This document shows positions 1 to 13,456 of a stretch of 64,000 nucleotides of DNA, piece after piece. The DNA comes from Silurus meridionalis (Eukaryota; Chordata; Actinopteri; Siluriformes; Siluridae). Every line of letters starts with the position of its first letter. Position 1 is the stretch's first letter. The notes under the pieces are model-generated. The model worked only from the letters and a program-made list of their open reading frames with translations, was not told the origin of the DNA and searched no databases. Both the position numbers and the translations under genes were made by a program. Where the stretch lies: positions 12,193,132-12,257,131 of the forward strand of contig NC_060885.1 in assembly GCF_014805685.1 (NCBI RefSeq). Reading direction: 5' to 3'.

Positions 1-549
1 CTTACTGAATGTCTGTCTTATTTTGCTGTGGTTGGATGATGTCTTAATAATTTATGCTTCTTTCTGGATTATATTTTATAAGATCATCAATACATATAAT
101 CATGTTGGTGGGAAGGAAACTTTTAACCAATAATTTCCTAACATGGGCCTTCAGTGTTTTATTTCCTGTTTTTGTGTGTGTTTTTTTTTCAATAAGAAAA
201 TAATAGTTGGACAATCATTTTCCTTTTTGCCATAGTCATTGTGTTTGTCATGCTTAACAATGTGTTTTGTGATTTGGTCTCCTTAAAACACAAACACAGG
301 TCTGAGTGCCACTCAGTCATGCTACAGTATCATGGACAATGGGCCTCTTTTATCAATTTTCTATATATATTGTATATAAATGCCAGAGATACTAAACTAT
401 TTCTGAAACCATTTTTGTGTTCATGTATGTGTGTGAGATGAATGCTAATGACCTGTAAATTACCGAGCGATATCACTACACAGCGGATTTGCAGCTATTA
501 AACTCCATAAAAGACCAAGCTTACAGAGATAAAAGCACGGGTTAATGGT

Positions 550-938
550 TATGCCAAAAATATATGGACACCTGACTATAACTCTTATACTTTTTAAACA
601 TCCATTTTCAGATTCAGTCCTCCTTTGCTGTTATAATAACCTTCGCCCATTTGGAAGGGATTTCTGCTCGATTGGAGCATGAAGATGGTCAAGGAAGTCC
701 AATCCATCCGAAAGGTGTTCAGTGGGGCTGAGGTCAAACTATCTATAACTAAATCCACACCAAACTACTTCTTCATGGAGCTCACTTTGTTCAACATATT
801 TGGACCCCTTTTAGTTCCAGTAAAGGCAAAGAGTGTGTATAAAGCATAAAAAGACATCCTATACAATTGTGTGCTTCCTGGTTTAGAGAAGAACTATATG
901 GGTGGTGATCTTCAGGTGTCCATATGCCTTTGGCCATA
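550..938 (-). mobile_element. Tc1-like internally deleted element with TA-bounded inverted repeats
   Basis: The left end TATGCCAAAAATATATGGAC and the right end, read in reverse as TATGGCCAAAGGCATATGGA, are imperfect inverted repeats that continue into CACCTGA. Read on the minus strand, the interior near 700-745 gives a decayed DLSPTEHL, matching the DLNPxEH block around the last catalytic Glu of Tc1-type transposases. This and the short length (389 bp) indicate a dead deletion derivative. Related copies lie near 51.7-52.0 kb and 57.3-57.6 kb. Confidence 0.75.
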
Positions 939-1518
939 GAGTGTATATTATTTTGCAGCACATGAAAAGGTTTAGGACGTCATGCAGAAATTTTAAATTC
1001 AAAGCAAATTATCTCTGGGACATTTGCTCAGAAATCCCCCACACCTTTGCCAAAGTCATGTTTGAAAAGCAGGTGTGGGTTATGAGTTACAAGTAGCACA
1101 CTACAGATCATGTGGCACATGGGAGCTTAAGGCATACCAGCTCAGTCACTTGTCAATCATTTTGTCCAAATAGCTGTGGAAGGAGTCAGTTTATATATTG
1201 AGCCATTGCCCTGTGTCCTCATTTTATGTGATGGCATTTTTTTTTTTTTACTGATTGGTCTTATATGTCTTAATTTATAGATTTATTTTGGCATGTTGTC
1301 TTTTATTTATTGGATTATTATGGTATTTTTTTTTAATAACCCTTTTTTTTATTATTTGTATAAATGCTCTTAAGGCTCACAAATGGCAAATGGCTCACAA
1401 ATGCTCCTAAGTCACAAAGGTTTATTCATATACAACTTGATAAAAGAGAACCATTGTTGGTACCTTACCTGTGTGGGTGTGCGTGTGTGTGTGTATAAAC
1501 ACACATTCCCACTCCTCT

Positions 1519-1658
<140 letters not shown>

Positions 1659-2394
1659 CACACACATGCACACGCACACTTAAGCACATGGGCAAAAAGT
1701 AAATCATGTTGAACTTTTTCCCATCCGTGTTGATCATGAAAGCACATTGATTTCATTTGTTTTCAAGTGCTTGAAAAAGCGATGCTTAATTTCTCCTGCT
1801 GAACCTACATTATGCAGCCTTTTTTTTAAGGGATTTGCAAGAAATTTTCAAGACATATTTATATAAATCAGCACTGTATGTGTTTTATTTGTTGGCAGTT
1901 CTCTTTTAGTTGTGATTTTGATTAAATTGGGTTGGAGTAAAGATTTGCTTTTAACCAGCACCGCAGTGTTAATCACCTCCTGGCATAACCCAGTTTCCCA
2001 GCCTGCTGTGTCATTTTCCTGCTCGCACTGAACCTCAGTGGACTGGCCCTTTTCTCTGCTCTGCTTCTTAGCTGAGGACTCTGATGTCGTGTTCAGTGTC
2101 TGAAAGCTAGCAGTCCCAGATGAAAAGCAATAAATAGAATCCAAAGCAATTCAGCACACTGGCATCTTACCCAGCTAAATCAGCGCTGTGTGTGTAATTG
2201 AAATTCGCTGGCTTGTTATAGATCTCTTTGTCTAGGTTGTTTCTTTAATAAACAGATCACAAACATGATAATTAATCGCAATGATCTCCTTCTGTTTTTC
2301 TTTCCCTCACACTCTTTTATCCTCCTTTGTGCTCTCTTTCTGTTTCTCTCTCTTTTCTTTATCTCTGTTTCTCTTTCTCTACCCGTGTGTGTAG

Positions 2395-2562
2395 GTCGCT
2401 CATCACTGTTTCCTTTCGAGGATGGCTTTTTGGATGATACTCACGGAGATCATTCTCTCACTCCGGGGCTGAACTCCCCCACTCGCTGTCAGAACGGTGA
2501 GAGGATGGAGCGCTATTCCAGGAAAGTCTTTGTTGGTGGACTGCCTCCAGACATCGATGAAG
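2395..2562 (+). CDS. cpeb3: cpeb3 exon: linker and start of RRM1
   Basis: A pyrimidine tract ending GTGTAG precedes base 2395 and the donor is GAAG|GTATTT. It encodes the linker FPFEDGFLDD and SPTRCQNGERMERYS, then RRM1 beta-1 RKVFVGGLPPDIDE. The exon ends after the first base of a codon. Confidence 0.95.
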
Positions 2563-5500
2563 GTATTTCCCATGTGAATCAATGTTATGTCATGTAAAAT
2601 AAAGTGCTTTGTGGAATACTCAAACAAGTGGACTTTGTTCCCCTTTATAAAAAGATAAACAATTAATTATTCATTAATTAGTTAAAAGAGGCCAGGTCCT
2701 TTATGTAGACTAAATTTGTAGCTCATTTCTTATTTCTACATACCAAATCTTACAATCTGATTAGACCATTTATCTATTTCTTTGTAAACATCAGTAAAGC
2801 TATATAATAAAAACTACATATGAGCCATCTGACCAGCAATACATTACATTAGGCTGCAGTTGTGCATCTTGCCTGTGTTTAAAGAAAGTCCACAATTCCT
2901 GTAAGTAGATAATTGCACTATCCTGTGTCTCCCAGATGGAAATGGGTTCCCTTTTGAATCTGGTTTCTTCATCCCGACACCTCCAGGCGTTTTGACAATG
3001 CCCACGGTTAAAAGCTTTATAAACAAAACGGAATATAATTCATTTTGTATATTTCTATTTCACCCTCTTGACTACAAGGACATAAGAATCACCTAAGTAT
3101 CTTCCTGTATGCAGAGTTGTTTTAAACACAGTTGCATTAAACTGACTGGATTCAGCTAACTCAATACTGAGCAAGTTGGGATTCCTTCCAATCACCTCAT
3201 TCCCAACTCATTATACTCCTTTCAAAGTTTCCTGTTAATTCTTTCCACATTGCAGAGAATGCAGCAAAACACCAACAACTAGGTACCGACACCACCTGGC
3301 AGCAAGACCTTTCTTTTTACAAATGGACAGAATATCTTGACAGCTGTCTCCCCAAGTAAATCTGCTTTCCCATAATAGATAGAATTTGTCATCCATATCA
3401 GGGTCATCTAGCCTGTAAATTTGGTCTTTTGGAGAGAATCAATAACTAAGGTGGACCTGAACACAAGGCGCACATTTTCTAGATTCATCAAGGTCATTCC
3501 TATTAGAGCGTCTTCCCAGATTAGGACCACAATAACCATGTTGTCTCTAGGGTCTCTATATTTTTCCTGAAGGTCAAAACTGTGGTGTACATTTCTACAT
3601 AACTTCCTTATTTGTGTTTTATGTTGGTATGTGATATAACTTTAAATTAAAATTAAAATCTTTCTGAAATGTCTTTGTTTTGTTGGAATATTTTCATGAC
3701 AGCACTTTGTCTTAGCTGAATTTTTGTCTATATTGGTTTTAAGCTCTTAGCTCTACACTCTGTGTGTCTGACAGCACATGTGATACATTTCACTCGAACA
3801 GTGTGAATAGTGACACTGGGAGCCGAGTTCTGAGAAATTTCTCCTACAGAGAAATCAGGTAGTTATGTTGTACTTTGGTCAGAGAGGCAAGAACAGGTCT
3901 TATTTATGCCAACTTCCCAGACATGGCTTCCAAAGAAACATTGTTTTTTGATGTCTACGTCATGGGCTTTGTCGTTAATTCTCCTTTTATTTTTCCCTCC
4001 CACATAGATGAGATCACCAATAGTTTCCGTCGCTATGGACACCTGGTGGTGGACTGGCCCCATAAAGCAGAGAGCAAGTCCTATTTTCCTCCTAAAGGTA
4101 AGAACAGTTATACATGATTTAATCCTTCCACTAGAGCCTTTCATTAGCGCTTAAGGTCTCTGTGTTTTAAACTGCCTAATGTCGAGGTGATGCTGAAGTC
4201 TCCCTGAATTATGTTTGACCATCTCAAGTATACCATACCTTCCATGCACTTCTCCAAACCTTTACATTTGTTCAGATTTTTATCTACCAGAGCCTTCTGT
4301 CCCATTATACCAAATATTTATATTTTTAGTCTAGGAGTACCTCCAGTGAAGAACATCTAAATGTCTTTCTTGTTCTGACATACCCATTTCATTCCTCTAT
4401 ATTTTATCTACCTTAATCTACCATACCTACTAGATACTACCATCTCTACTTCACTGTTACCCATCAGGGCTTATCATTCATTAAAGCCTACCACTGACAC
4501 GTTCTTACCCAATAAAACCTGCAATCTCATTAAAATATTTGTATTTCTCATTGCTCATCTACAACATGACCCTCCAGATACTCTGTTCTGTCTATTCTAT
4601 TATCCCCCAGAGATGGATCTAGGGTTTCTCCCATCCCTCGACACCTTTAACCATTAGAGCCCACCATCATGACCTACCAAAGACAGTCAACAAGCACAAT
4701 TCTCCAGAGCCTTCCATCCCTCTTTAGCATGACCCTTTTATAGTTGTACCCCATGAAAGTCCTACTACATGATTATTCACCAGAGCAGAGTTTCAACCTG
4801 CAATCAGTCTATATAGTTAGTCCCTTCCTGCCCTGAGCGCTACTGTAGTTTTACTCGATCAAATACAATCATACTGTGCACGGCTGTGGTGCACTATATA
4901 TAGAGTTAAAAACCCCCATTTTATTGCTTACTGAAGCTGATGCCTCTACATCACAAGAAACTTGTCTATTGTCCCTATGTATCTTTACAGACCCTTACAT
5001 ACATTTTAAGGACCTCGTATTTAATCATATGACATAAATTGTACTGTACTATTGTACTGAACTCTAATGAAACTGATCTATTCCACTGCAGCATCGATTT
5101 AAAGAATTGTTGCTGAATATGGAACTAATAAGAACACGGCTGTTCATTACTGAAACAAAAGAAAAAGCATATTTCTGTTTTTGACAGTTATTAATGCACC
5201 TTGTGTATCCCTGAATAAAAAAACATCTTGCGTTGTAGCAGCGGCATGCCCAGGCACTTCTAGGCAAGTAAGCTGAGAAGGCAAAACACAGGCTGTCTGT
5301 CTCCCAGGCACAAACGTCCACACCCATGCTGCAGGTGTAACTGCATGAGGAAGATTGTTTGCGCTCAGTACCTTGAATGATTGGTTCAGTGGGGGAAAGA
5401 GTTTGGCTTGGCCAAGCGATCAGGGCTCAGCTCTATTGGGCCAGATTCTGCGTCATCTCCGAGAGAGCTCCTCCATAACACTCCATGTGTCATATCAAGG

Positions 5501-8500
5501 AAACTATTAACACAGTCCTGGATGTGACTCACATTCCTCTGCCTGAGGCGAATGTGCTGCATCTGGGCAAGGCTTGAGAAGAATTCCCGTTCCTTACCTT
5601 CACTTGCTCCTTTTTTGGAATTCAGAAACATGCGGCCGAAATAGGTGTCTGTCTGGAGCTAAGCAGAAATCTGTGTCCTTCTAGGGGGAGTCATGTGATC
5701 TGGAAGTGTGTGACAGAAAACGTTCTCTCTCCTGAGGCTAGCAGCGAGGTAGTCCACTGTGTGATGAAGTTGTACCTCAGCTTAAACACTTTTCTCCTTC
5801 AGCACTGCTTTTGGTGATTTACAATAAGCACTTTGTTGTGTGACTAAACCCATTTAGTAGTCTGTCCCTTGCAGACGAGGGAGTCATCCAACTTCCATTA
5901 ATCTCTTCTCTTAATAAAAAGTGCAGGCTTAGCGAATGGAAGATCCTGCACACTTCTCCATGACATGCAGTGTAAAACGATCATGACTATCGCTCTGCCT
6001 GTGTGGAGCTGCTCCCAGTGTGACTCTCTGACTCATAGTGTGGCTCTGACCCACTTGTGGGCAAGAAGCAATACTCGACTTGCCATACGCTTCTTAGATA
6101 CGCGTGTATGTGTTGTGAATCACTCTTGGAACAGATTGCAATGTTCAGTAAAAGTGTAACTGATTTATTCACTATACACAGAACGAACTGAGACTAACAG
6201 GAGGCTACTTCAGGCTGTGACGCCGTATGTTGTGCCTGTGGCCCTGGCAAAGATGGCAGCATTTCCAGAACTTTCTTTAGAGGTTCTCGTACTACATATT
6301 TATCTTTGGCTTTCCAGTGCTGAGTTTTTTTTAATTCTCTCTTCAGGTCCAGATGGTTAGATTAGCATTACTGTATGTGCTGTGTCGAAGCAACTAAATA
6401 TTAAAAACGGTGTTATATTTACGTACGAGTGGGTAAAAGCAAACAGAAAAAATAGTATTCACAAAAATCTTCAGATATTTGATGTTAGAATTGATTGTAT
6501 TGATTCTGAATGATGGTTTAGCAGTTAATACTTTTCCAGTAATGCATTAATAAACCTATGGAATGATAATAATGCGTAAATATAATTTTTTTTTTTTTTA
6601 GCAGTACTGAGCCAATCGTAGCCGCTCATTATTTATGAATTTTTATCTTGTGCAATAATGGTTCAGAGAAAGATCCTCATTGAATCATTCATTTTTCAAA
6701 GACAATTTTTTAAATGTATGCTCTTAATTTAATACACCGTTTTGCTTTGAATGGTTACGATTTTACCTTAAAAAAGTAAATAAATAAATAATTTTAATAA
6801 ATGCAAGTACTTCAAGCAAAGGGTTCAGAAAAACCAAAGCCCAAATTCCAAGATGTTTGTTAAAGTACTTCTCACATTAAAAATGAACTTTGTTTTGCCA
6901 CAGTACAGCTCTGTCTGACAGTGTCCCTGCTGCACTGCTGGCTGTCTTCTCCTCTTTTAGACACAATGTTTTATTTATCAGTCTGTTTGTGTAGTCAGGC
7001 CATGCTCAGTCGCTCTGTACTTTGTCAACGTGGCCGCATGCTTTATAACAGCCGTGTGATCAGGATGTCTGCTACAGCGTATACACTTTAGGCTTTTTGC
7101 TTTGTGTTGCTTTTGTTCCACTTTCTGCTCCACGATATCAATCTGAACAGATGAGTAGAAGGACAGCATGTCTGTTTTGAACTAATTTACACAGTCAGAC
7201 TGAATTCCAGACAGGTTCCTATTAAGTTTGCTGATGATATTGCAAACACGTGCTCCATATTTCTATTCGACTGACTGAATGCACAGAAATCAAGTACAAG
7301 TTTATTAGGATTAATCAGTGATAAATGTACTACTGATCTGGAGACATGCTTTTCCTGGAGACATGAATCCCATAGTGAAATGTAAAATGTTGTAAACGAA
7401 GACTGTTTATTGAAATAGGTTTGGTACGCTTGCATTAGGAAATGTAGAACGTCTTGAAGATTTAAATTGGAATTTTTGGGGAATTTCTTTTTATTTGGGG
7501 CATCATGAGAATCTGAGTGCCATGAAATCTGTTATTCCCCTTATGTGTATGAACATGCATATCTCAAGCATAAGCATGAGCTGCCATATCTGTGTGTGTA
7601 TGTGAGAGAGGGAGAACTCTGTGGTTGATCATCTAACCAGCCTGCACACAGTAGCACAGCTTTTCTCTCAAACCAATTAGCCTGTGATGTTCATGTTAAC
7701 ACATCTAGAAGCTTTAGCATAGCCCTAAACCTGCACACAGCTTTAAGACACACACACAAACACACACAAACACACACAGATACATATATAATTACACACC
7801 GCGTTCCAAATTATTATGCAAATGCCCCCCCCTCCAACAATTATATTACAATGTGGATGTTATTACATGTAAATGAACTGACAATGTAAACTGCTTTATT
7901 GACTGCAAACTCCTAAATATGCTGTTTCCAAGTAATTATGCAGAATGCACTTTTAAACCATTCAAAAGATTATAGTGAATATATACGGTGCATGGACAGA
8001 ACATTTTTCAAACAAATAACACAATCAAAATCCAAACAATTATTTACATTTCAAGTTCCATGGTAATATATGCACCCTTCTTCGAGATGACTAACAACTC
8101 TCTTGTCCATTGAACTTGTAAGTCCATGTAGAGTTTCTGCCTGTATTTCATTTGAGGAGGCCAGAATTGCCTCTCAGAGCTGTTGTTTTCTTCCTTTTGT
8201 GGATACTCCACAGGTTCTCACTAGGATTGAGGTCAGGAGATGATGGTGACCACACGATAATTTTTTTTTCTTTTTTAGGCCCATAGCAACCAAACATTCA
8301 ATGGTGTTTTTTGCAGAGTGTGATGGTGTGTTGTCCTGCATAAAGATCATTTTATTTTGGGAGGCACAATTCTTTTTTTATAACATGGCAGAAAATGATT
8401 TTTTAGGAACTCCACATATTTCACAGAGGTTATTTTGACACAATCAGGGATCCTAAAGGAACCTGCCATCTCACTTCCCAATATTTCAGCCCAATTTATC

Positions 8501-10648
8501 ACTCCAACACCTCCTTACTGATATCACAGTGTTGTTGGAGCAGGGTGGCTATTCACCAGCCATCCAGAACTCCATACATCTGGACCATCCAGTGTGGCAC
8601 GGCATTCGTCAGTTAACAAAACCGTTTGAAAATTAGTCTTAATGTATTTCTGTGCAAACTGCAAACATTTCTCTTATGAGGTTTGGTTAAAGGTGGCCGA
8701 AATACAGCTTTATGTACAACTGCCAGGCTATGAAGGATCCTGCATTGAGAGCTTATTGGGACTCCAGAAACAGCAGCAGCTTCAAACATCTGTTTGCTGC
8801 TCAATAGTGTTTTTTTTTTTTTTTTTTTTTATAAATAGCCGCCCTTTTAATACTATTCATTTGTCTGACAGAAATCTTTCTTAGTAAGCCTTTATCTGAT
8901 CTCATTCTTCTGTGATGTGAATCACTCACAAATCTTTTGATAGTTTGATGATCTCTGTTCAATTTCTGAGATTTATCAATTGTTTGCATGCCTTTGGCAA
9001 GACATTGCACCATTTCACACTTTTCATCTTCAGAAAGATCTTTCTTCCTCCACATATTGCATCAGAACTGTGACTTGCTTAATGTGGAACAACCTCTTTA
9101 AGTAGGTTTCCTTTTTTAACTAAAATCACCTGGCAAAGTAACTAACAAACATGTCTGAGCTTGGTACCCCTTTTTTTTCTAAATATATGAGAAAGAAATA
9201 CAAAAACAAATGCTTTCTTTGGAAAATTTAAACCTAAATGTTTATTTGGCTGAAATGCTACTAAAATGGTACGGACATACCGTATTTTCTGGACTATAAG
9301 CCGCTACCTACTCTTTGAACCCTTAAACCACGAAGCGGCTAATTCATGGATTTTTCCTGGGTTTTTCCCGGTTTCACAACCGTCATGCCAAAAAACTGAG
9401 CACCAAAACATTAGACCAATGAAATTGCTGAACGGGTTCAGGTGAACCAATCAAATTCTTTATATTAAATCAGATGCGCTCCAACTGAATCAGGCCACAC
9501 CACATCATAAATATGGATGATGTCTCTCTGACGTTTGACCTGCCGCTCACTCCGACTGTCAACAGAAAATGCGAATCAGACAGTGAACAATGACTTTCTT
9601 GGTAGGCTACTGTTTAGATACAAGTCGTGTAACAGACACTGTCTTTCGTTAAAGCTTGTGTAAAGTTCATTAGTTTCAATGTCGACATTATAGACATATA
9701 TATGCGGCTTATAGACAGGTGCGGCTTATTTATGTTCAAAATAAAAATATTGTCAAATTCGGTGGGTGCGGCTTATATTTGGGTGTGTTTAATAGCCCGG
9801 AAATTACGGTAATAATTTGGAACACGGGGTATATACATATATATATTTGAATTTATAATACTAAACACCATGGTCATTTAGACCAGCGGTCCCCAACCTT
9901 TTTTGCACCACGGACTGGTTTAATGTCCGACAATATTTTCATGGACCAGCCTTTAAGGTGTGACGGATAAATACAACAAAATAAAATGATACGACCGGCA
10001 TAAATACTGTTATTTTCTAAATATAATAATAAACGTGAATCCACTGTGTTGTTTTGTTTATTTTGTTAGCTTGAGGGTTTCAATTTAGCGCTAATGTATT
10101 ATGTGTTAGCGGCCGGAGCAGCCCCTTTAAGAAGGTAGCGTATGTTGGTAAGACTTGTGACCGAAGGAAGCATCTTGACATGCATCAAGAGTGAGTCATA
10201 GACAGATGTAGCGAAGGGAATCCGGTCATTTTCCAAAATAAAACGTCATTCAGAATCAGATAATAAATAAAACGGAAATAATGTAAGTTATGTATTCTTT
10301 CTGTGGGGCCCGGTACCAATTGACCTACGGACCGGTGCCGGATCCCGTCCCGGGGGTTGGGGGACCACTGACTTAGATGCTTGACAGATCATGTCCAACT
10401 CTGCTGACGGCAGAGTGAAGTCACTGCATTGTGTGTGTGTCTGTGTGTGTCTTTGTGTGTGTGTGTGTGTGTGTGTGTCTGTGTGTGTGTGTGTGTTTTT
10501 AAATCCCAAATTTAGTCACTGCCAATACTCAATAGTTCATCTCTTACAGTGGTTGCTAAATACTGTTTTTATTATACATGATATCACAGTGGCCTATAAT
10601 TGGTGTCACTCTGATTGATAGGGAGAGCAAGTTGGTACCTCTTTCTTC

Positions 10649-10710
<62 letters not shown>

Positions 10711-12732
10711 AAGAGTGCAAATGTATTTCTCTTGCACCACTTGGGACTATTTGACAAAACACATCACTGTCTAGCTTCACTAACCCCAAACACACTTTCA
10801 GCTTTTTCTATTCTTATACAGCTCTGTTCCTTTTGTCGTTTTTCTTTCTGCTCCTCTGTACATCGTTATAAATCTCTTGAGCTTTGGCTGATTTTAGACT
10901 CTATGCCACAGTCTGTTTGACTTATATAGAACTTGCTTGTATTTTCTGTTCATTTTATTTCTTCTTCTTGCCCTCTTTCTTGTTTGCACAGAAAATAGTG
11001 TTCCTTTCTTCCCAAGTGGCTCCCTGCTGCCTTGGCCTTGATCCCCGCTCTCAGGCTGCAGGCTTTTAGAGGATAATCGCATACATGCACCCAAGTCTCA
11101 TTCTTGCTTCCTTTCCTGGTTTTTCTTTCTCTTTTTCTAGCAAACTCACTGCTTTGTTCCAATCATGCTTGCGCTTTATTTGGCATGGACTGGGTTTTCC
11201 CGGGGAAGTTCAGGAATGGCAGTTTTGTGGAATTTGGCAGGACTTGGAAAGGTTAAAATATGTGAAATCTGCTCATATTGCTGAAATATTTGATAGTCCA
11301 GATGCACATCACTGACACTTGAGCAGTATTGCTGCATCTCAATCGGAGGTAATTGCATTCCAATAAGGTTGATTTGATTTGACACAGCTCTATGTCCAGC
11401 GACATACATCATTATGCCATTCCAAGTATCCCACGTACACGATTCGTGTTGGTAGGTTGCTTTGATGAAGAAATAAAACCTGACGAGACATGCTGTTACA
11501 GGAAAATAATTCACGGGACAGCGATGTGATGTGGCCTGACATGACCAAGAGACTCGTAGTTAATTATTTGTGGCAAATTCTTCCAATGATTTTTGTTAGA
11601 AATGAATCTTAAGTTCATTTAATGTAAATTCAAGGCATTTCATATTAAGGAACATCTGCAAGGCAAGTTAGTTCCTTTTTTTTTCCCCACTTGCCCTATA
11701 GCAGCTATCCATTACCAGCCTCTGTCTTACAAAAATGTTATCATGAAACCAGGAAAAACACAGTGACTGGTAGGAAGCACTGACACCCGAGACCTTCCTT
11801 GTTACAGAAAGCTTCACCATATGAACTATGCAAGTTTTCTTCTTAAGTAGCACGGGTAACATTCAACCATTGATTAGGTGGAGATGTACTTGTCCATCAT
11901 TATTTTCATTGGCATGCCATTAAAATTTTCTTTTCTTCTCTTCTATTTCTTAGCTCCGTCTTTGCATAGTGACTCCTTGGCTGACTCTGTATTTTTCTCC
12001 CTCCTCTCTGATTGTGTTTCTGCATTGCTGGTGGTTCGATTGTGGAATTCAGAGAGTAAAACATGATGCTTCTGCATTCCTTTTCTAGCCTGTTTATCCT
12101 GAACATAGACTCCCCCAAAAACCTGCAGTCATCACCTTTAGCCCTTTTACATGCCTTGCTGTTTGTATTAGCCCCCTTATTCTCTGTATAACACTTCGTT
12201 TGGAATTATGAAAATATGATTTGTTGCCATTTCTGTGGAAAATAGATAACATGGATCACTGACGTTTCTATTTCACTGGAAGTTTGCTACAAAGTTATTT
12301 TTTGTTTTAAAAAAAAAAAAAAAGGGATTTTTTTTTCTCTCTTCCTTGCTTTTTGTCCTCTTTCTATTAGTATCTTCTCGGACTGCTTTAGGAGGATTTG
12401 TCTCATGTATATAATTTGTTTGTACACATGCTATATATTTAAATATATATATATATTTTTTAAATTAAGACATGACTTAGAAAGGGGTAAAATATGTGAA
12501 ATCTGCTTATATTGCTGAAATATTTGATAGTCCAGATGCACATCACTAACACTTGAGCAGTATTGCTGCATCTCAATCAGAGGTAATTGCATTCCAATAA
12601 GGTTGATTTGATTTGACACAGCTCTATGTTTAGCGAAATACATAATTATGCCATTCCAAGTATCCCACGTACACAATTCGTTTGTAGGTTGCTTTAAAAA
12701 CCTGACAAGACACATATATTTGTTTGTGCATA

Positions 12733-12803
<71 letters not shown>

Positions 12804-12998
12804 ATTTTCTTTCTGAAATGGCCATCCTGAATGCAGCTAAAAGAAAAATCTTAAGTATTTCACTGCAAAACCTAATGTTTTTAATAATTATTATTATTTT
12901 TTTTTTTTACATGTAGATTTGATATAATTAGAAAATCTTTGTTGGTTTTCGTGTTTTAAATGCTTTATATTGAAACTCTCTCTCTCTCTCTCTTTTCA

Positions 12999-13045
<47 letters not shown>

Positions 13046-13422
13046 CACACTCTCTCTCCCTCTCTCTCCCTCTCTTTCTTACACCTATTTAGGTTACGCC
13101 TTCCTGCTTTTCCAGGAAGAAAGTTCAGTTCAGGCTCTTATTGATGCCTGCATTGAGGAAGATGGGAAACTCTATTTATGTGTCTCTAGCCCCACCATTA
13201 AAGACAAACCAGTAAGTGATAAATCACTGTACACACACATTTTGTATATTTATAATAATAAACATACATTTGCGAAGAGCATCCATATTTGTCCATGCCC
13301 ATATTGATTAGTGTATTTTATTATTGTGTATTATATTTAGTGATTTAAAATAATTTTTTGGTGGAGTTTTTATTTTTTTATTAAACAACTGTAACCAGAG
13401 TAACATACAGTCACACAGTGTG

Positions 13423-13456
<34 letters not shown>

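Larger units (their letters stand above)
7797..9829 (-). mobile_element. Tc1/mariner-superfamily element, degenerate, split by a nested transposon
   Basis: The inverted ends share CGTTCCAAATTATTATG (left, from about 7797) and, read in reverse, CGTGTTCCAAATTATTATG (right, to 9829). The transposase relic is on the minus strand at about 8090-9055. A separate 530 bp TIR element (9280-9809) sits inside the right arm at a TA. Removing it restores a continuous right inverted repeat. End positions are uncertain by a few bases because the outer left bases have diverged. Confidence 0.85.

Noticed and set aside
11176..11514. 112-codon minus-strand ORF as a gene
   Set aside because: It has a partner ORF in the duplicated block, but the differences between copies are mostly amino-acid changing and there is no splice or family support.
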